Part shown: in pieces, positions 18,304 to 28,372 of the stretch
Layout: the number at the start of each line of letters is the position of its first letter
How positions within the stretch are numbered: position 1 is the stretch's first letter
NCBI GenBank assembly: GCA_015075305.1
Contig: JABTUS010000011.1
Coordinates: 62,001 to 126,000, forward strand
Direction: 5' to 3'
Length of the DNA stretch: 64,000 nucleotides
Source: Opitutaceae bacterium
GTDB lineage: Bacteria; Verrucomicrobiota; Verrucomicrobiia; Opitutales; Opitutaceae
The notes under the pieces: generated by a model
The model's input: the letters and a program-made list of their open reading frames with translations, nothing else
Databases searched by the model: none
Told to the model about the DNA's origin: nothing
Program-made: the position numbers and the translations under genes

Positions 18304-20109
18304 TCAGTGGCCCATCCCAGCCTGGTGTTCCTGGATGTACTCCTGCTTGAGACCGAGCTTTTCCGGGGCGTGGAGAACGAGCATCTTCATGCGCACGTCG
18401 GACGGCGCTTCCCTGGCGGTCGCCTTCGAAACGACGATCATCAGCACAATGGCAAGCGGCACGGTCCAGATTGCCGGCTGTTCGCAGAGAATTCGAATCA
18501 GCGGATTGGCTGTCCAGAAAGCGGTCATGCTGACCATCTTCAGATCGCTGAGGTTGATGATGGTCGTGCAGAAAAGCGCGGCGACACCGCCTCCAAGCAT
18601 GCCAACTGCGGCACCCTTCATCGTCATCCCCCGCCACCAGACGCTCATGAAGAGCAGCGGGAAATAGCTGGCCGCGGCGATGGCGAAGGCCTGGCCAACC
18701 ATGAAATTGATCTGGAGCGCCTCGACCTGACATCCGAGCAGGATTGAAATCCCCCCGATCCCGATCGCGGCAAACTTGAACATCCGGAGGCGCTGGGCGG
18801 GCGTCGCCTGCGGTCGCAGGATGCGGCCATAGATGTCGTGGGCGACTGCCCCCGTCATTGAAACGAGCAGTCCGCTGAAGGTGCTCATGAAGGCGGCAAA
18901 GGCTCCCGCGCAGGTGATGCCGCTCAGCACGCTTCCCCAGACACCCCCGCGCTCATTGAGCAGACGCGGCAGTTCCAGGACGATCTTGTCGGTGCCTTTC
19001 GCTCCGGCGCCGGCATAGAGCTCGGGAAGCAGATTCCGCCCCAGCACGCCGAAAATCGGCGGAAACACATAGAAGACGCCGATCAGGATCATGACCCACA
19101 TGGTGGTCCGCTTGGCGGCGGCTCCGTCGGGATTGGTGTAGAAACGGACGAGAATGTGCGGCAGGCCGGCGGTGCCGCACACGAGCGCGATGATCAGCGA
19201 ATAGGTGTAGATCAGCGAGTACGGCCTGGACTCCTCCTGGCTGAGCCCCGCGGCCTTCGCCGCCTTTGTGGTGAGCGGACCAAACGGCGCCAGCCAGCCC
19301 GCGTCCCCAGGCGCTTTTTCAACCAACGGCTTCCGATTCACTTCATGCGCCGCCTGCGCCGTCGCAGCCAGGCTGGAAATCGCCGCGGCTGGCGCGGCCC
19401 CGGGTGTCGAAATGGAATTTGCGCCGAGATGCGTGCCGTAGAAGCCGTAGACCGACATCAGCACGAACACCGGCACGCTTATCGCGAACATCTTCGCCCA
19501 GTACTGGAAGGCCTGCACGATGGTGATGCCCTTCATGCCGCCAAGGGCGACATTGAGCGTGATCACCGCACCCACGAGAATGACCCCGATGGAGTAGTGC
19601 ATTCCGGGAAAAATGTAGGCCAGCGTGGTGCCCGCACCCTTCATCTGCGGCATCGTGTAGAAGAACCCGATAAAAAGGACGAAGCAGACGGCGATCTTGC
19701 GAAAGAGCGGCGAGTCGAACCTGCCCTCCGCGAAGTCCGGAATCGTGTAGGCTCCAAAACGGCGAAGAGGTCCGGCAATGAAAAGCAGCAGAAAGAGGTA
19801 CCCGCAGGCGTAGCACACCGGATACCACAGGGCGTCGTAGCCCGACGACATCACCATGCCGGCAATGCCCATGAACGAGGCGGCTGAAAGGTACTCGCCG
19901 GAAATGGCGGAGGCATTCCAGCCGACCGAAACCGAGCGACCGGCGACAAAGAAGTCGCTGGCGGTCTTGGAGGTTTTCGCCGAGCGAAAGCCCATCCAAA
20001 TCGTCACAACGACGGTGACGAACGAGAACGCAAAGATCCACGGATCGACGCCGCCGAGAAACGCCACGGGGAGTCCACAGCCGCCAGGGGAAAGCATGTG
20101 TGTCGACAT
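18304..20109 (-). CDS. actP: Sodium:solute symporter, acetate permease (ActP) type
   Basis: 601 aa, about 13 membrane helices. SSS-family motifs are visible: ASDFFVAGRSVSVGWNASAI near residue 50, GEYLSAASFMGIAGM (Na+-site helix 1) and the later FAAFMSTFSGLLVSMTGAVAHD. The length and the DUF485 partner immediately upstream match cation/acetate symporters (ActP, also called VC_2705 family). It would take up acetate or similar monocarboxylates with Na+. It starts 3 bp after the stop of the DUF485 gene, so the two are translated as a pair. A periplasmic Ala-rich insert around residues 220-260 is longer than I expect for E. coli ActP. Confidence 0.87.
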   Translation of the reverse strand: MSTHMLSPGGCGLPVAFLGGVDPWIFAFSFVTVVVTIWMGFRSAKTSKTASDFFVAGRSVSVGWNASAISGEYLSAASFMGIAGMVMSSGYDALWYPVCYACGYLFLLLFIAGPLRRFGAYTIPDFAEGRFDSPLFRKIAVCFVLFIGFFYTMPQMKGAGTTLAYIFPGMHYSIGVILVGAVITLNVALGGMKGITIVQAFQYWAKMFAISVPVFVLMSVYGFYGTHLGANSISTPGAAPAAAISSLAATAQAAHEVNRKPLVEKAPGDAGWLAPFGPLTTKAAKAAGLSQEESRPYSLIYTYSLIIALVCGTAGLPHILVRFYTNPDGAAAKRTTMWVMILIGVFYVFPPIFGVLGRNLLPELYAGAGAKGTDKIVLELPRLLNERGGVWGSVLSGITCAGAFAAFMSTFSGLLVSMTGAVAHDIYGRILRPQATPAQRLRMFKFAAIGIGGISILLGCQVEALQINFMVGQAFAIAAASYFPLLFMSVWWRGMTMKGAAVGMLGGGVAALFCTTIINLSDLKMVSMTAFWTANPLIRILCEQPAIWTVPLAIVLMIVVSKATAREAPSDVRMKMLVLHAPEKLGLKQEYIQEHQAGMGH

Positions 20110-20112
20110 GGA

Positions 20113-20430
20113 TCAGCGACGGTTTGAGGTCCTGACAGCCGTCACTTCATCCTCCTCGAGGGCGATCGAGCGTCGGATGAAGACATAGGAGATCACCCAG
20201 ACAAACGGGAAGAACAGCACCCCAAGGATCAGCCAGCTCAGAGTGAATCCCGCGACACGCGTCGCCATCAGGCCCGGAGCAAGGTAATTGGCGAGCGGAA
20301 GTCCGATCAACAGGACAAGAAACGCCGCGGCGCATGCCACGGAGAGCTGGAGTTGCCGGCGCATGAGTGTGCGAAGAAACGAATCGCTGTGCACCGTTTC
20401 GTCTGACGACGGAGGCGTGGGGTTGGACAT
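20113..20430 (-). CDS. DUF485 domain membrane protein, partner of ActP
   Basis: 105 aa from ATG 20430; the longer open frame upstream has no protein-like character. Two membrane helices (LSVACAAAFLVLLIGLPLANYLAP and FTLSWLILGVLFFPFVWVISYVF) with an RRQLQ cytosolic lead, as in YjcH. Genes of this family precede actP in most bacteria; the small protein may assemble with or stabilise the symporter, which is inference from conserved linkage. Confidence 0.87.
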   Translation of the reverse strand: MSNPTPPSSDETVHSDSFLRTLMRRQLQLSVACAAAFLVLLIGLPLANYLAPGLMATRVAGFTLSWLILGVLFFPFVWVISYVFIRRSIALEEDEVTAVRTSNRR

Positions 20431-20563
20431 GAGCGCATCAGCTTGATGCCCCGGAGGATGAGTGCAAGGCCGCGAAAAGGGCCGCATTTTTTGCCGATGA
20501 CGGGCACTTTCAGCCTTGCAGCGGATTGATCTGATAGGGCTTCGTGGGTTCAATCCCGCGTAT

Positions 20564-20815
20564 ATGACCCGCGCCGATTTCCTGCTCGCACGACGCCTGT
20601 TGGGAGGCCTCCACGACGACATTCATGCCGCCGTGACGGCTGCCCGCGCCCGGCAGGCCGCCGGCCTGCGCCGCGTCGTGGAAGGTCCGTCAGGCCGGCC
20701 CCTGAAGTGTCCGCTGGACACAACGTCGCCCGTGGCTTGGATTGGTTACGCCAACCGTGTGCTCGCACGCAAAGTGAGACCCGTGCTGCGGAAGGTGTTG
20801 TCGCAGACGGATTGA
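20564..20815 (+). CDS. Short hypothetical ORF
   Basis: 83 aa from ATG 20564 (MTRADFLLARRLLGGLHDD...). Arg/Ala-rich, no recognised domain; it sits alone, 46 bp before the methyltransferase gene on the same strand. It could be a genuine small basic protein or an accidental frame in GC-rich DNA. Confidence 0.3.
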   Translation: MTRADFLLARRLLGGLHDDIHAAVTAARARQAAGLRRVVEGPSGRPLKCPLDTTSPVAWIGYANRVLARKVRPVLRKVLSQTD

Positions 20816-20861
20816 GGCTGTCGAGCAGGCCAATCTCCGCCGGCACGCATACAGGATTACC

Positions 20862-21983
20862 ATGACACATGAAAAATCGCAGTCACTCGAAGAGTACCGG
20901 GAACACTTCGACACCCTGGCAAAGAAGCACGGTGACGATACAATTTACTCCCAGGCTGTCGGTGGCGAGTTTTCCGCCATCGGCAAGCTCGAGAAGGACC
21001 TCTTGATCAGCCTCGGTTTAAAGGAAGATCATGCGGTCATTGATGTTGGCTGCGGCAGCGGCAGGCTCGCGTTCCAATTGGCGCCGTATCGGGGCATGTC
21101 CTACCTGGGTTGCGACGTCGTGCCTGAATTGCTGGAACATGCCGCGTCGCTCTGCAAGCGACCGGATTGGCGGTTTGAACACACCAACGGCATTGGGATT
21201 CCGGCAGGAGACGCATCGGCGGATTTCGTGTGCTTCTTCTCCGTGTTCACCCACCTCACACACGAGGAAACCTTCAAGTACTTCCTCGAAGCGCGCCGCA
21301 CGCTCCGCAGGGGCGGCATCATGGTGATGTCGTTCCTGGAATTTCGGATACCGTCCCACTGGCATCAGTTTCGCGTTTCAGTGGAGGATATCCGTCCGGA
21401 CAAGCATCTCAATCAATTCGTCTCGCGTGACGGAATAGCCGCCTGGGCGAAGCACGCCGGACTGGGGCTGTTGAAGATATTCGACGGCGACGAGAATTAC
21501 ATTCCCCTGACGAGCGATGTCCGGTTCGAAAACGGCGGAATCGTATCAGGCACCGGCACGCTCGGGCAATCAGTCGCAATCCTGAAGAACACGGGCGACG
21601 ATCCATTCGAGGGGGTTATCGTCGATGCGATTGAACCCGAGAATCACGCCTACATCGACAGCCCCAAGGAGGATGGTGAAGCAAGCTCAAAGGGGGTCAT
21701 AGTTCACGGGTGGATATGGTTCCCGAAGCTGAAGGAGGAGATCAGGAGCGTCCAAATCGTCGCCGACGGCCGGTTGGTTGGTGAGACCGACGTGCTGTAT
21801 GAAAGGTCGGACGTATCGACCGTTCTGGGCATCCCTCAGACCGAGCGCACCGGATTCACCATCCCTGTGAGTGACTTGGGAGTCGCCCGGGGCGAATCGG
21901 CAACCCTTGGACTCGCGCTCTCGCTGAAGAATGGCGTGCAATACCGCACAAAGACGAAACGCAGGTTCCGGATTGTCGCCTGA
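20862..21983 (+). CDS. Class I SAM-dependent methyltransferase with C-terminal beta domain
   Basis: 373 aa. Residues 40-180 are a Rossmann methyltransferase domain: motif I AVIDVGCGSGRLAFQL, an acidic CDVVPELL after strand 2, and the post-motif stretch SADFVCFFSVFTHLTHEETFKYF. Residues 240-373 form a separate domain (VIVHGWIWF...VQIVADGRLVGETDVLYERSDV) that resembles the short beta-rich domains attached to glycosyl- and methyltransferases of surface polysaccharide pathways. The substrate is unknown. It converges with a polytopic membrane protein gene; a cell-surface glycan role for both is possible but only inferred. Confidence 0.8.
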   Translation: MTHEKSQSLEEYREHFDTLAKKHGDDTIYSQAVGGEFSAIGKLEKDLLISLGLKEDHAVIDVGCGSGRLAFQLAPYRGMSYLGCDVVPELLEHAASLCKRPDWRFEHTNGIGIPAGDASADFVCFFSVFTHLTHEETFKYFLEARRTLRRGGIMVMSFLEFRIPSHWHQFRVSVEDIRPDKHLNQFVSRDGIAAWAKHAGLGLLKIFDGDENYIPLTSDVRFENGGIVSGTGTLGQSVAILKNTGDDPFEGVIVDAIEPENHAYIDSPKEDGEASSKGVIVHGWIWFPKLKEEIRSVQIVADGRLVGETDVLYERSDVSTVLGIPQTERTGFTIPVSDLGVARGESATLGLALSLKNGVQYRTKTKRRFRIVA

Positions 21984-22028
21984 GCGCCTCCCGCGGCTCC
22001 ATTGATCAGTGCAGCCATTCCCGTGCAG

Positions 22029-23261
22029 TCACTGACGCTGTGCAGGCCATGAGTGACGTGGAAACATGATTGGGGCCCGCCGTGTGTAGTTGAAGGTCCA
22101 GTCCGGATTGATGGTAACGGACACTTCCTTGAATTGCCTGATGTCCTTGCATGCTTCGTACCATCCATCGTTCCGATACGGAGCGAAACGGAAGTTGCCG
22201 ATGTTGAGGAGGAGTCCCGTGGAAATCAGCGCCATGCTGGGCAGATAGACCCAGGGTTGGGATCCTCGGGCGATGATGCCGATCATGATCCACACCATGA
22301 CCACCTTTGGGATGAAAAAGTAGCGGTCTCCGTTTTGGGTGTCCATGAGGTCCCAGACATCGAATCGTTTCGTGAATCCGGACGCCAGGACGATGGCCAT
22401 CATGGTGGCCAATAGGAGAAAATACACCGTGCGTCCGCTCCGCATCCTGTGGATTGAGACCATCAGGTAGGCCAGCATGGCAGCCCCGGCGAGAATCGCG
22501 GCATGTTCATTCATGCCGGCGGACGCCGGACCCAGCAGCGTGCAGGCGAAAAGTCGCTTCGAAACCACGGCAAACACCTTGAGCGCGTCAACCGTCTGCG
22601 GTCCCTCTGATCTCGCCAGGGTGGAGTAGAGAAACCAGATCTGGGCCAGGGAGACCATGATCCCGAGTCCGAGCAGGACATGTGAACGCAGCGTGCGGCG
22701 CGCAATGGAACGAAACACCAGCAGAGGCACGACGAAAAGGATGAATGGGCCGGTGAGCCCAACGATCACCACAAAGAATACATCCGACACCCATTGCATG
22801 ATTGTGCAGGGGTCGTCTTTTACCGCAGTGACCAGCAGGCCCAGTGCGGTGATCCATTGCAGATTGGTTGGATTGAGAGGAACCTCCCCGGTGTGAGGTA
22901 TGACTGCAATCACCAGTGGCAGGAGGTATCTGCACGCCATTGGATTACGTTCCGACAGGCAGGTGTTCCCGACCACCGCGGTGATCATGAGGCAGGCGGC
23001 AAGATACCAGCCTGGCTGCATTGCCGGATCGAGGTAGACACCCAGGAAGGCAATGGCGCGGGGAAGCAGATGCAGGTATCCAGCCATCGGCTGCAGAAAG
23101 CTGGCGAACAGGTTTGTTTCCGCCTCCTGCAGGAACATGAAATCCTCCGCCCAGAACTGAGGATTGGTGAAGGCATCCGGACGACGAAGCGCCCAAACGC
23201 CGGCAAAAAGTAGAAGCAGCGCCGGGAAAACGGCGGCTCTGGTGGATGCCCGCAGGGTCAC
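22029..23261 (-). CDS. Polytopic membrane protein of unknown function
   Basis: About 410 aa with roughly 10-11 hydrophobic helices, from the first (AAVFPALLLLFAGVWAL) to PWVYLPSMALISTGLLLNI. The segment FTNPQFWAEDFMFLQEAE after helix 1 resembles the periplasmic acidic loop of GT-C type glycosyltransferases and related lipid-linked sugar enzymes, but no catalytic motif can be confirmed. The frame stays open far upstream as the shadow of araB, so the start is inferred: a GTG at 23261 just before helix 1. Probably a cell-envelope protein. Confidence 0.68.
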   Translation of the reverse strand: MTLRASTRAAVFPALLLLFAGVWALRRPDAFTNPQFWAEDFMFLQEAETNLFASFLQPMAGYLHLLPRAIAFLGVYLDPAMQPGWYLAACLMITAVVGNTCLSERNPMACRYLLPLVIAVIPHTGEVPLNPTNLQWITALGLLVTAVKDDPCTIMQWVSDVFFVVIVGLTGPFILFVVPLLVFRSIARRTLRSHVLLGLGIMVSLAQIWFLYSTLARSEGPQTVDALKVFAVVSKRLFACTLLGPASAGMNEHAAILAGAAMLAYLMVSIHRMRSGRTVYFLLLATMMAIVLASGFTKRFDVWDLMDTQNGDRYFFIPKVVMVWIMIGIIARGSQPWVYLPSMALISTGLLLNIGNFRFAPYRNDGWYEACKDIRQFKEVSVTINPDWTFNYTRRAPIMFPRHSWPAQRQ

Positions 23262-23462
23262 GGATCCAGAGACGGAAAACTCGGTGGCACCGCAAGCGGC
23301 AATTTGGCAACGCAGAAACGTTGAACCGCGGTGATGCGCAAAAAAACATGCATGAGTCCTGCAATGATCCCATGAACAAGACGTGAGGGGCTGCAGCTTG
23401 AAGCCAGTCGTGATTAGCGGTTGCGCCGGGAACGCGGCGGGATTGGTCTGGCGGCTCGAACT

Positions 23463-25142
23463 ATGGCATACTCCCTTGGCATTGACTATGGAACGAACTC
23501 GGTTCGCGCCCTGATTGTGCGGTGTTCCGACGGCGCCGAATTTGGCGTGGAGGTTGTCAACTACCCGAGCGGAACTCAGGGCGTCCTGCTGGATCCGAGA
23601 AACCACCATCTGGCGCGCCAGAATCCGGCTGACTATATTTACGGTCTGGAGAAATGCGTGCGCGGTGCACTGGCGCAGGCGAAACGGAGGAAGGGTTTCG
23701 ATGCCGACAAGGTCGTTGGCATCGGTGTCGACACCACGGGTTCGAGCCCGATGCCGGTCGATGAGCGAAACGTGCCGCTCGCCTTCAGTTCCCGCTGGAA
23801 GCGGAATCCCAATGCGCAGTGCTGGCTCTGGAAGGATCACACCGGCCACCGCGAGGCGGCGGAAATCACACGGCTCGCCGCGGAGATGCGGCCGCAGTAC
23901 ATCGCCAAATGCGGCAACACCTACTCGTCGGAATGGTTCTGGTCGAAGATTCTGCACTGTCTGCGCGAGGACCCCGCGGTGTTTCGCGCGGCATATTCGT
24001 GGGTGGAGCTGGCTGACTGGATCCCGTCGATCCTCGCCGGGATTTCGGATCCGCGGGAGATCCAGCGCGGCGTGTGCTGTGCCGGACACAAGGCGCTCTA
24101 CGCGGATGACTGGGGCGGGCTGCCCGACAAGGAGTTTCTTGCACGGCTCGACCCAGCGCTCGCGGACCTGCGGGACCGGCTTTACGAACAGGCCTGGGAT
24201 GCGAGCCGCGCCGCTGGAGGGCTGTGCCAGGAATGGGCGCGCCGCCTGGGCCTGAAGCCCGGCATTCCCATCGCCATCGGAGAAATGGACGTGCACTACG
24301 GCGCGATCGGCAGCGGCGTGGCGGAGGGCACGGTCGTCAAAGTCATCGGCACATCGGCGTGCGACTGCGCCGTCGTTCGCGCTGACAGGACCGTGCCCGA
24401 CATCCCGGGAATCTGCGGCATCGTCAAGGGAGCGATCCTCCCGGGGCACTACGGGATTGAGGCGGGGCAGTCCGCGGTGGGCGACATCTTCAAATGGTTC
24501 GTGGAAGGCGTGCTGGGGGATGTCAGGCTTCATGCGTCGCTGACAAAAGAGGCGTCACGTTTGAAGCCGGGGGAGAGCGGGCTGCTCGCGCTCGACTGGA
24601 ACAATGGAAACCGCACGGTCCTGGTCGACCAGCTTCTCACCGGCCTCCTCGTCGGCCAGACACTGTACAGCACAAAGGCCGAAATCTATCGTGCGCTCAT
24701 CGAGGGCACAGCCTTTGGCGCCCGTGCGATCATCGAACGGATCCGCGAGTACGGCGTGCGCATTGACCGCATCGTCTGCGCCGGAGGCATTGCGGAGAAA
24801 AATCCGCTGCTCATGCAGATCTACGCCGACGTCACCGGCTGCACCATGCTGCTCGCCGGATCGAGCCAGGCCTGCGCGCTCGGGGCCGCGATTTCCGCAG
24901 CCGTGCTGGCCGGAGCGCATCCGGATTTTTCGTCGGCGCAAAGGCGCATGACATCCTTGAAGAAGGTTTCCCACCGGCCGAAGCCACCGGCAAAAAAGGT
25001 CTACGATCAGTTGTACGAACAGTATCGCGTGCTCCACGATGGCTTCGGAGGCGTGAACCGTGCGGCGGATTTTTCCGGCGTGATGAAGCGGCTGCTGGAA
25101 ATCAAGGACACGGCCCAGAGTCGGGTTGCCCGCAGCAAATAG
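23463..25142 (+). CDS. araB: Ribulokinase (L-arabinose pathway)
   Basis: 559 aa from ATG 23463. FGGY kinase fold: N-terminal phosphate-1 motif [16 protein letters not shown], the sugar-side [16 protein letters not shown], the catalytic-base region [14 protein letters not shown] and the ADP-site motifs [20 protein letters not shown]. The very long insertions relative to glycerol or xylulose kinases ([17 protein letters not shown]) are typical of ribulokinase. It phosphorylates L-ribulose to L-ribulose 5-phosphate. First gene of araBAD; araA follows after 10 bp. The 201-bp space upstream, shared with the divergent membrane-protein gene, should hold the promoter. Confidence 0.93.
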   Translation: MAYSLGIDYGTNSVRALIVRCSDGAEFGVEVVNYPSGTQGVLLDPRNHHLARQNPADYIYGLEKCVRGALAQAKRRKGFDADKVVGIGVDTTGSSPMPVDERNVPLAFSSRWKRNPNAQCWLWKDHTGHREAAEITRLAAEMRPQYIAKCGNTYSSEWFWSKILHCLREDPAVFRAAYSWVELADWIPSILAGISDPREIQRGVCCAGHKALYADDWGGLPDKEFLARLDPALADLRDRLYEQAWDASRAAGGLCQEWARRLGLKPGIPIAIGEMDVHYGAIGSGVAEGTVVKVIGTSACDCAVVRADRTVPDIPGICGIVKGAILPGHYGIEAGQSAVGDIFKWFVEGVLGDVRLHASLTKEASRLKPGESGLLALDWNNGNRTVLVDQLLTGLLVGQTLYSTKAEIYRALIEGTAFGARAIIERIREYGVRIDRIVCAGGIAEKNPLLMQIYADVTGCTMLLAGSSQACALGAAISAAVLAGAHPDFSSAQRRMTSLKKVSHRPKPPAKKVYDQLYEQYRVLHDGFGGVNRAADFSGVMKRLLEIKDTAQSRVARSK

Positions 25143-25152
25143 GGCGATTCCC

Positions 25153-26661
25153 ATGAAAGCGCTCACGACTCCCCGCATCTGGTTTGTTTGTGGATCGCAG
25201 CACCTCTATGGCGAAGGGCCGCTTCGGCAGGTTGCGGCCAACGCAGCGGCGGTTGTCGACGGACTCACGGTTTCCCGGAGACTGCCCCTGCCGCTGGAGT
25301 ACAAGGCGCTGCTGACAACGCCGGATGAGATCACACAGCTTTGCATCGATGCCAACTCCTCTTCGGACTGCGCCGGGCTGGTGGTGTGGATGCACACGTT
25401 CTCGCCATCAAAGATGTGGATCAGGGGGCTCACGCTGCTGAAGAAGCCCTTCCTGCACCTGCACACGCAGTTCAACCGCGACCTGCCCTGGGGATCCATC
25501 GACATGGATTTCATGAACCTCAACCAGGCGGCGCACGGGGATCGTGAGGCCGGTTTCATCCACACGCGTCTGCGACTCGGACGCAAGGTGGTGGTGGGAC
25601 ACTGGAGCGACGCGGAGGTCCAGGCGCGAATCGCGGCGTGGATGCGCGCGGCGCATGCCTGGCATGACATGCAGGGCGCGCGTTTTGTGCGGTTTGGCGA
25701 CAACATGCGCGAGGTGGCGGTGACGGAGGGCGACAAGGTTTCCGCGGAGATGCGGTTTGGTTTTTCGGTGAACACACATGGCGTCGGCGATCTCGCGGCC
25801 AGGGTGAACGCCGTCGCTTCAGCGGATGCTTCGGCGCTCTGCGCGGAATATGAGCGTGCGTACAGGGTCGCCCCGGCACTCAGAAAGCGCGGATCGCGCC
25901 ACGACGCTCTGCTTTACGGAGCGCGGCTTGAACTGGGGATCCGTGCGTTTCTGGAGGAAGGCGGCTTCAAGGGATTCACAACGACTTTCGAGGATCTTCA
26001 CGGACTGAGACAGTTGCCGGGCCTCGCGCCGCAGCGCCTGATGGCGGATGGGTACGGATTCGCCGGCGAAGGCGACTGGAAAACAGCGGTGCTGGTGCGC
26101 GCGATGAAGGTGATGGCGCATGGGTTGAAGGGCGGCACTTCCTTCATGGAGGACTACACGTATCATCTTTCGCCGAAGGGTCACCAGGTGCTCGGCGCGC
26201 ACATGCTTGAAATCTGCAGCACGATCGCCGCGGGAAAGCCATCGCTGGAAATCCATCCGCTGGGAATCGGAGGGAAGGAGGATCCCGTGCGACTCGTCTT
26301 CGACGGAGCGGCCGGTCCGGCGCTGAATGCCTCGCTGGTGGATCTGGGCCATCGTTTCCGATTGATTGTCAATGAAGTCACTGCAATCAGACCGCCGCGC
26401 CTGCCTCGGCTGCCGGTGGCGCGCGCGGTGTGGGAGTGCAAACCGGATTTCAAGACCGCGTGCGCCGCATGGATACTGGCGGGAGGCGCCCACCACACGG
26501 GATACAGCCAGGCGGTGACAACGGAAATGCTCGAAGACTTTGCGACGATTGCGGGTGTCGAGCTCGTGACGATCGATGCGACAACGCGACTGGCTGACTT
26601 CAAGCAGACATTGCGCAACAACGAAGTGTATTGCCACCTGGCGCAGGGTTTTCGGGCCTAG
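25153..26661 (+). CDS. araA: L-arabinose isomerase
   Basis: 502 aa from ATG 25153, close to the usual 500. Starts with [14 protein letters not shown] and has the N-terminal [10 protein letters not shown] and [10 protein letters not shown] motifs that mark the family. The metal/active-site region [13 protein letters not shown] (about residue 330) and [12 protein letters not shown] carry the conserved Glu and His residues. It interconverts L-arabinose and L-ribulose in the cytosol with a divalent metal. It lies between araB (10 bp) and araD (55 bp) in one operon. Confidence 0.95.
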   Translation: MKALTTPRIWFVCGSQHLYGEGPLRQVAANAAAVVDGLTVSRRLPLPLEYKALLTTPDEITQLCIDANSSSDCAGLVVWMHTFSPSKMWIRGLTLLKKPFLHLHTQFNRDLPWGSIDMDFMNLNQAAHGDREAGFIHTRLRLGRKVVVGHWSDAEVQARIAAWMRAAHAWHDMQGARFVRFGDNMREVAVTEGDKVSAEMRFGFSVNTHGVGDLAARVNAVASADASALCAEYERAYRVAPALRKRGSRHDALLYGARLELGIRAFLEEGGFKGFTTTFEDLHGLRQLPGLAPQRLMADGYGFAGEGDWKTAVLVRAMKVMAHGLKGGTSFMEDYTYHLSPKGHQVLGAHMLEICSTIAAGKPSLEIHPLGIGGKEDPVRLVFDGAAGPALNASLVDLGHRFRLIVNEVTAIRPPRLPRLPVARAVWECKPDFKTACAAWILAGGAHHTGYSQAVTTEMLEDFATIAGVELVTIDATTRLADFKQTLRNNEVYCHLAQGFRA

Positions 26662-26716
26662 GATCTTCAGTCGTGCATCATCACAATACTGGCCCAAACG
26701 CACCGTCCTCCCCGAC

Positions 26717-27430
26717 ATGGCCTCATCCTATCACTCCCTGAAGCACGAAGCCTTCGAGGCGAATCGCCAGCTTCCGCGGAAAGGGCTGATCAATCTGACG
26801 TTTGGAAACGCAAGTGCGGTCGATCGAAGCCGCGGTGTGTTCGCGATCAAGCCCAGTGGAGTTGCCTACGACGACCTGCGGGCGGAGGACATGGTGGTTG
26901 TCGATCTCGATGGGAGAGTTGTCGAGGGAGTGCTGCGTCCGTCGTCGGACACACCCACGCACCGCCGGCTCTACCTGGGTTTTTCGAACATTGGAGGTGT
27001 GGTGCATACGCACTCAACGCATGCCACGGCCTTCGCGCAGGCGGGCAGGTCCATTCCCATTCTGGGAACGACGCACGCCGACTATTTTTCGTGCGACATC
27101 CCCGTCACGCGGCACATGACGCCGGGGGAGATTGCGGGCGACTACGAGTGGAACACCGGCGCGGTGATGCTCGAATGCCTTGAGCGATTGACGCTGAAGC
27201 CGCTGGCCTGCCCTGGCGCGCTGGTGATTCGGCACGGACCCTTTGCCTGGGCGGAGAACGTGATGACGGCGGTCGAGGTGGCGGTTGCCATGGAATGCGT
27301 GGCGCACCTTGCGTGGGTCAGCCTGCAACTGGCGCCCGGACTCACGCCGATCGAACCGGAGCTGCTGCGGAAGCATTTCACCCGAAAGCACGGGGCGGGC
27401 GCCTATTATGGACAAACCGCCCGCGGGTGA
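26717..27430 (+). CDS. araD: L-ribulose-5-phosphate 4-epimerase
   Basis: 237 aa from ATG 26717. Class II aldolase/epimerase fold with LTFGNASAVDR near residue 28, KPSGVAYDDL, the acidic RPSSDTPTH and the zinc-binding pair H97/H99 in VVHTHSTHAT; the third His is in the later GALVIRHGPFAW. It converts L-ribulose 5-phosphate to D-xylulose 5-phosphate and completes the entry of arabinose into the pentose-phosphate pathway. Arabinose is a main side-chain sugar of pectin, which fits the pectinase genes elsewhere in the window. No AraC-like regulator or transporter is adjacent. Confidence 0.93.
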   Translation: MASSYHSLKHEAFEANRQLPRKGLINLTFGNASAVDRSRGVFAIKPSGVAYDDLRAEDMVVVDLDGRVVEGVLRPSSDTPTHRRLYLGFSNIGGVVHTHSTHATAFAQAGRSIPILGTTHADYFSCDIPVTRHMTPGEIAGDYEWNTGAVMLECLERLTLKPLACPGALVIRHGPFAWAENVMTAVEVAVAMECVAHLAWVSLQLAPGLTPIEPELLRKHFTRKHGAGAYYGQTARG

Positions 27431-27473
27431 AAGCGGGTCGCAGGTCTGCGTGTGGGGCGGGATGCCGGCGAAA

Positions 27474-27938
27474 TCAGGGTTTGGTCTGCTCGACGGAGGT
27501 GACGCGCCCGTTGAGGAACTCCACACGAATCCGCTCCTCGGACCGCTGGCGATAGACGTCGGTCTGCACCGGCTCGAGATAGACGAAATAGCGCTTGGAC
27601 TGCGGATCGTAGATGACGATGCGACGATATCCCGTATGAACGGTGCCGGCGTATTCCTGCCAGTAGACGTTGTAGATCCACGTCAGCTTTTCGCCCGCCT
27701 TCGTGGTTGAACTCTTGCGCTCGTCGGGATTTCCGAGGGCGATGTAGACCAGGTCGGCGGTGTCACCCAGCGCAATCTCGCCCTTCTTGAGACGCTGCTG
27801 GGTGTGGGAATCGAGCGCGTTGAAGACCTCGGACTTTTCCTTGGATCTGCTGTCGAACGTGCTGCAACCCGCAGCCAGGAGGATGAGAGAAGTGACCGCG
27901 GCAAGGGCCGCGAGACGGGTAGTAAAAGAAGCATGCAT
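27474..27938 (-). CDS. Small lipoprotein
   Basis: 154 aa from ATG 27938 (MHASFTTRLAALAAVTSLILLAAGCS), the start that puts a clean signal peptide and lipobox LLAAGC at the N-terminus; longer starts exist. The mature part has one compact region with LGDTADLVYIALGNPDE, loosely like the beta-alpha unit of SmpA/BamE lipoproteins, then a Tyr-rich beta segment (YDPQSKRYFVYLEPVQTDVYRQ). Probably an outer-membrane-anchored periplasmic protein. Convergent with araD. Confidence 0.7.
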   Translation of the reverse strand: MHASFTTRLAALAAVTSLILLAAGCSTFDSRSKEKSEVFNALDSHTQQRLKKGEIALGDTADLVYIALGNPDERKSSTTKAGEKLTWIYNVYWQEYAGTVHTGYRRIVIYDPQSKRYFVYLEPVQTDVYRQRSEERIRVEFLNGRVTSVEQTKP

Positions 27939-28301
27939 GACAATAAGCTGGGACATCAAGGGTTGCCGCATGTTGCGTAATCGTGCGCGGAAGATCCTCC
28001 CGAGACGTGGATGATCTGTAAATCTCAATGATCAAGGCATTTGCCGCTTTCATTTAGTGACTCTTGCCAGCCATCAATCACGCAAATCGCGAAAGATCGA
28101 TCTGCTGCCCGGAAGGCCTGCCGGCACCCGCCCGCCATTCCCGCCAAACCGGCGCATGCATTTACGCCACTCGACTCTTTCCCCGATTCCCGCCGATCGG
28201 CAAAGATGCCACCCACAGCCCCGAACAGTCTGTCCCCACAACCGAATCGCGCCCATTCCCCCGGTCAAAGCCCAACTTGGATAAAACCCAAAAACTCCAA
28301 T

Positions 28302-28328
28302 CCCCAAGCCAAAGGGGTCAAACCTCAC
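28302..28328 (+). repeat. Left inverted repeat of the RAYT element
   Basis: ccccaagccaaaggggtc followed by aaacctcac; pairs with 29347-29373. Confidence 0.85.
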
Positions 28329-28372
28329 TTTTCACATTGACCTGGCTATGCTCCCTGCGGAAGCGTGCTGGG

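Noticed and set aside
20541-20566. tRNA-like T-arm (gtggg-ttcaatc-cccgc)
   Set aside because: The stem and loop fit a T-arm, but no matching acceptor stem, D-arm or anticodon arm exists in the 60 bases before it.
23262-24533. Extension of the 22.0-23.3 kb membrane protein to 834 residues
   Set aside because: The added part lies antisense to araB, is Arg/His/Pro-rich and has no membrane or domain character; it is a GC-driven shadow.
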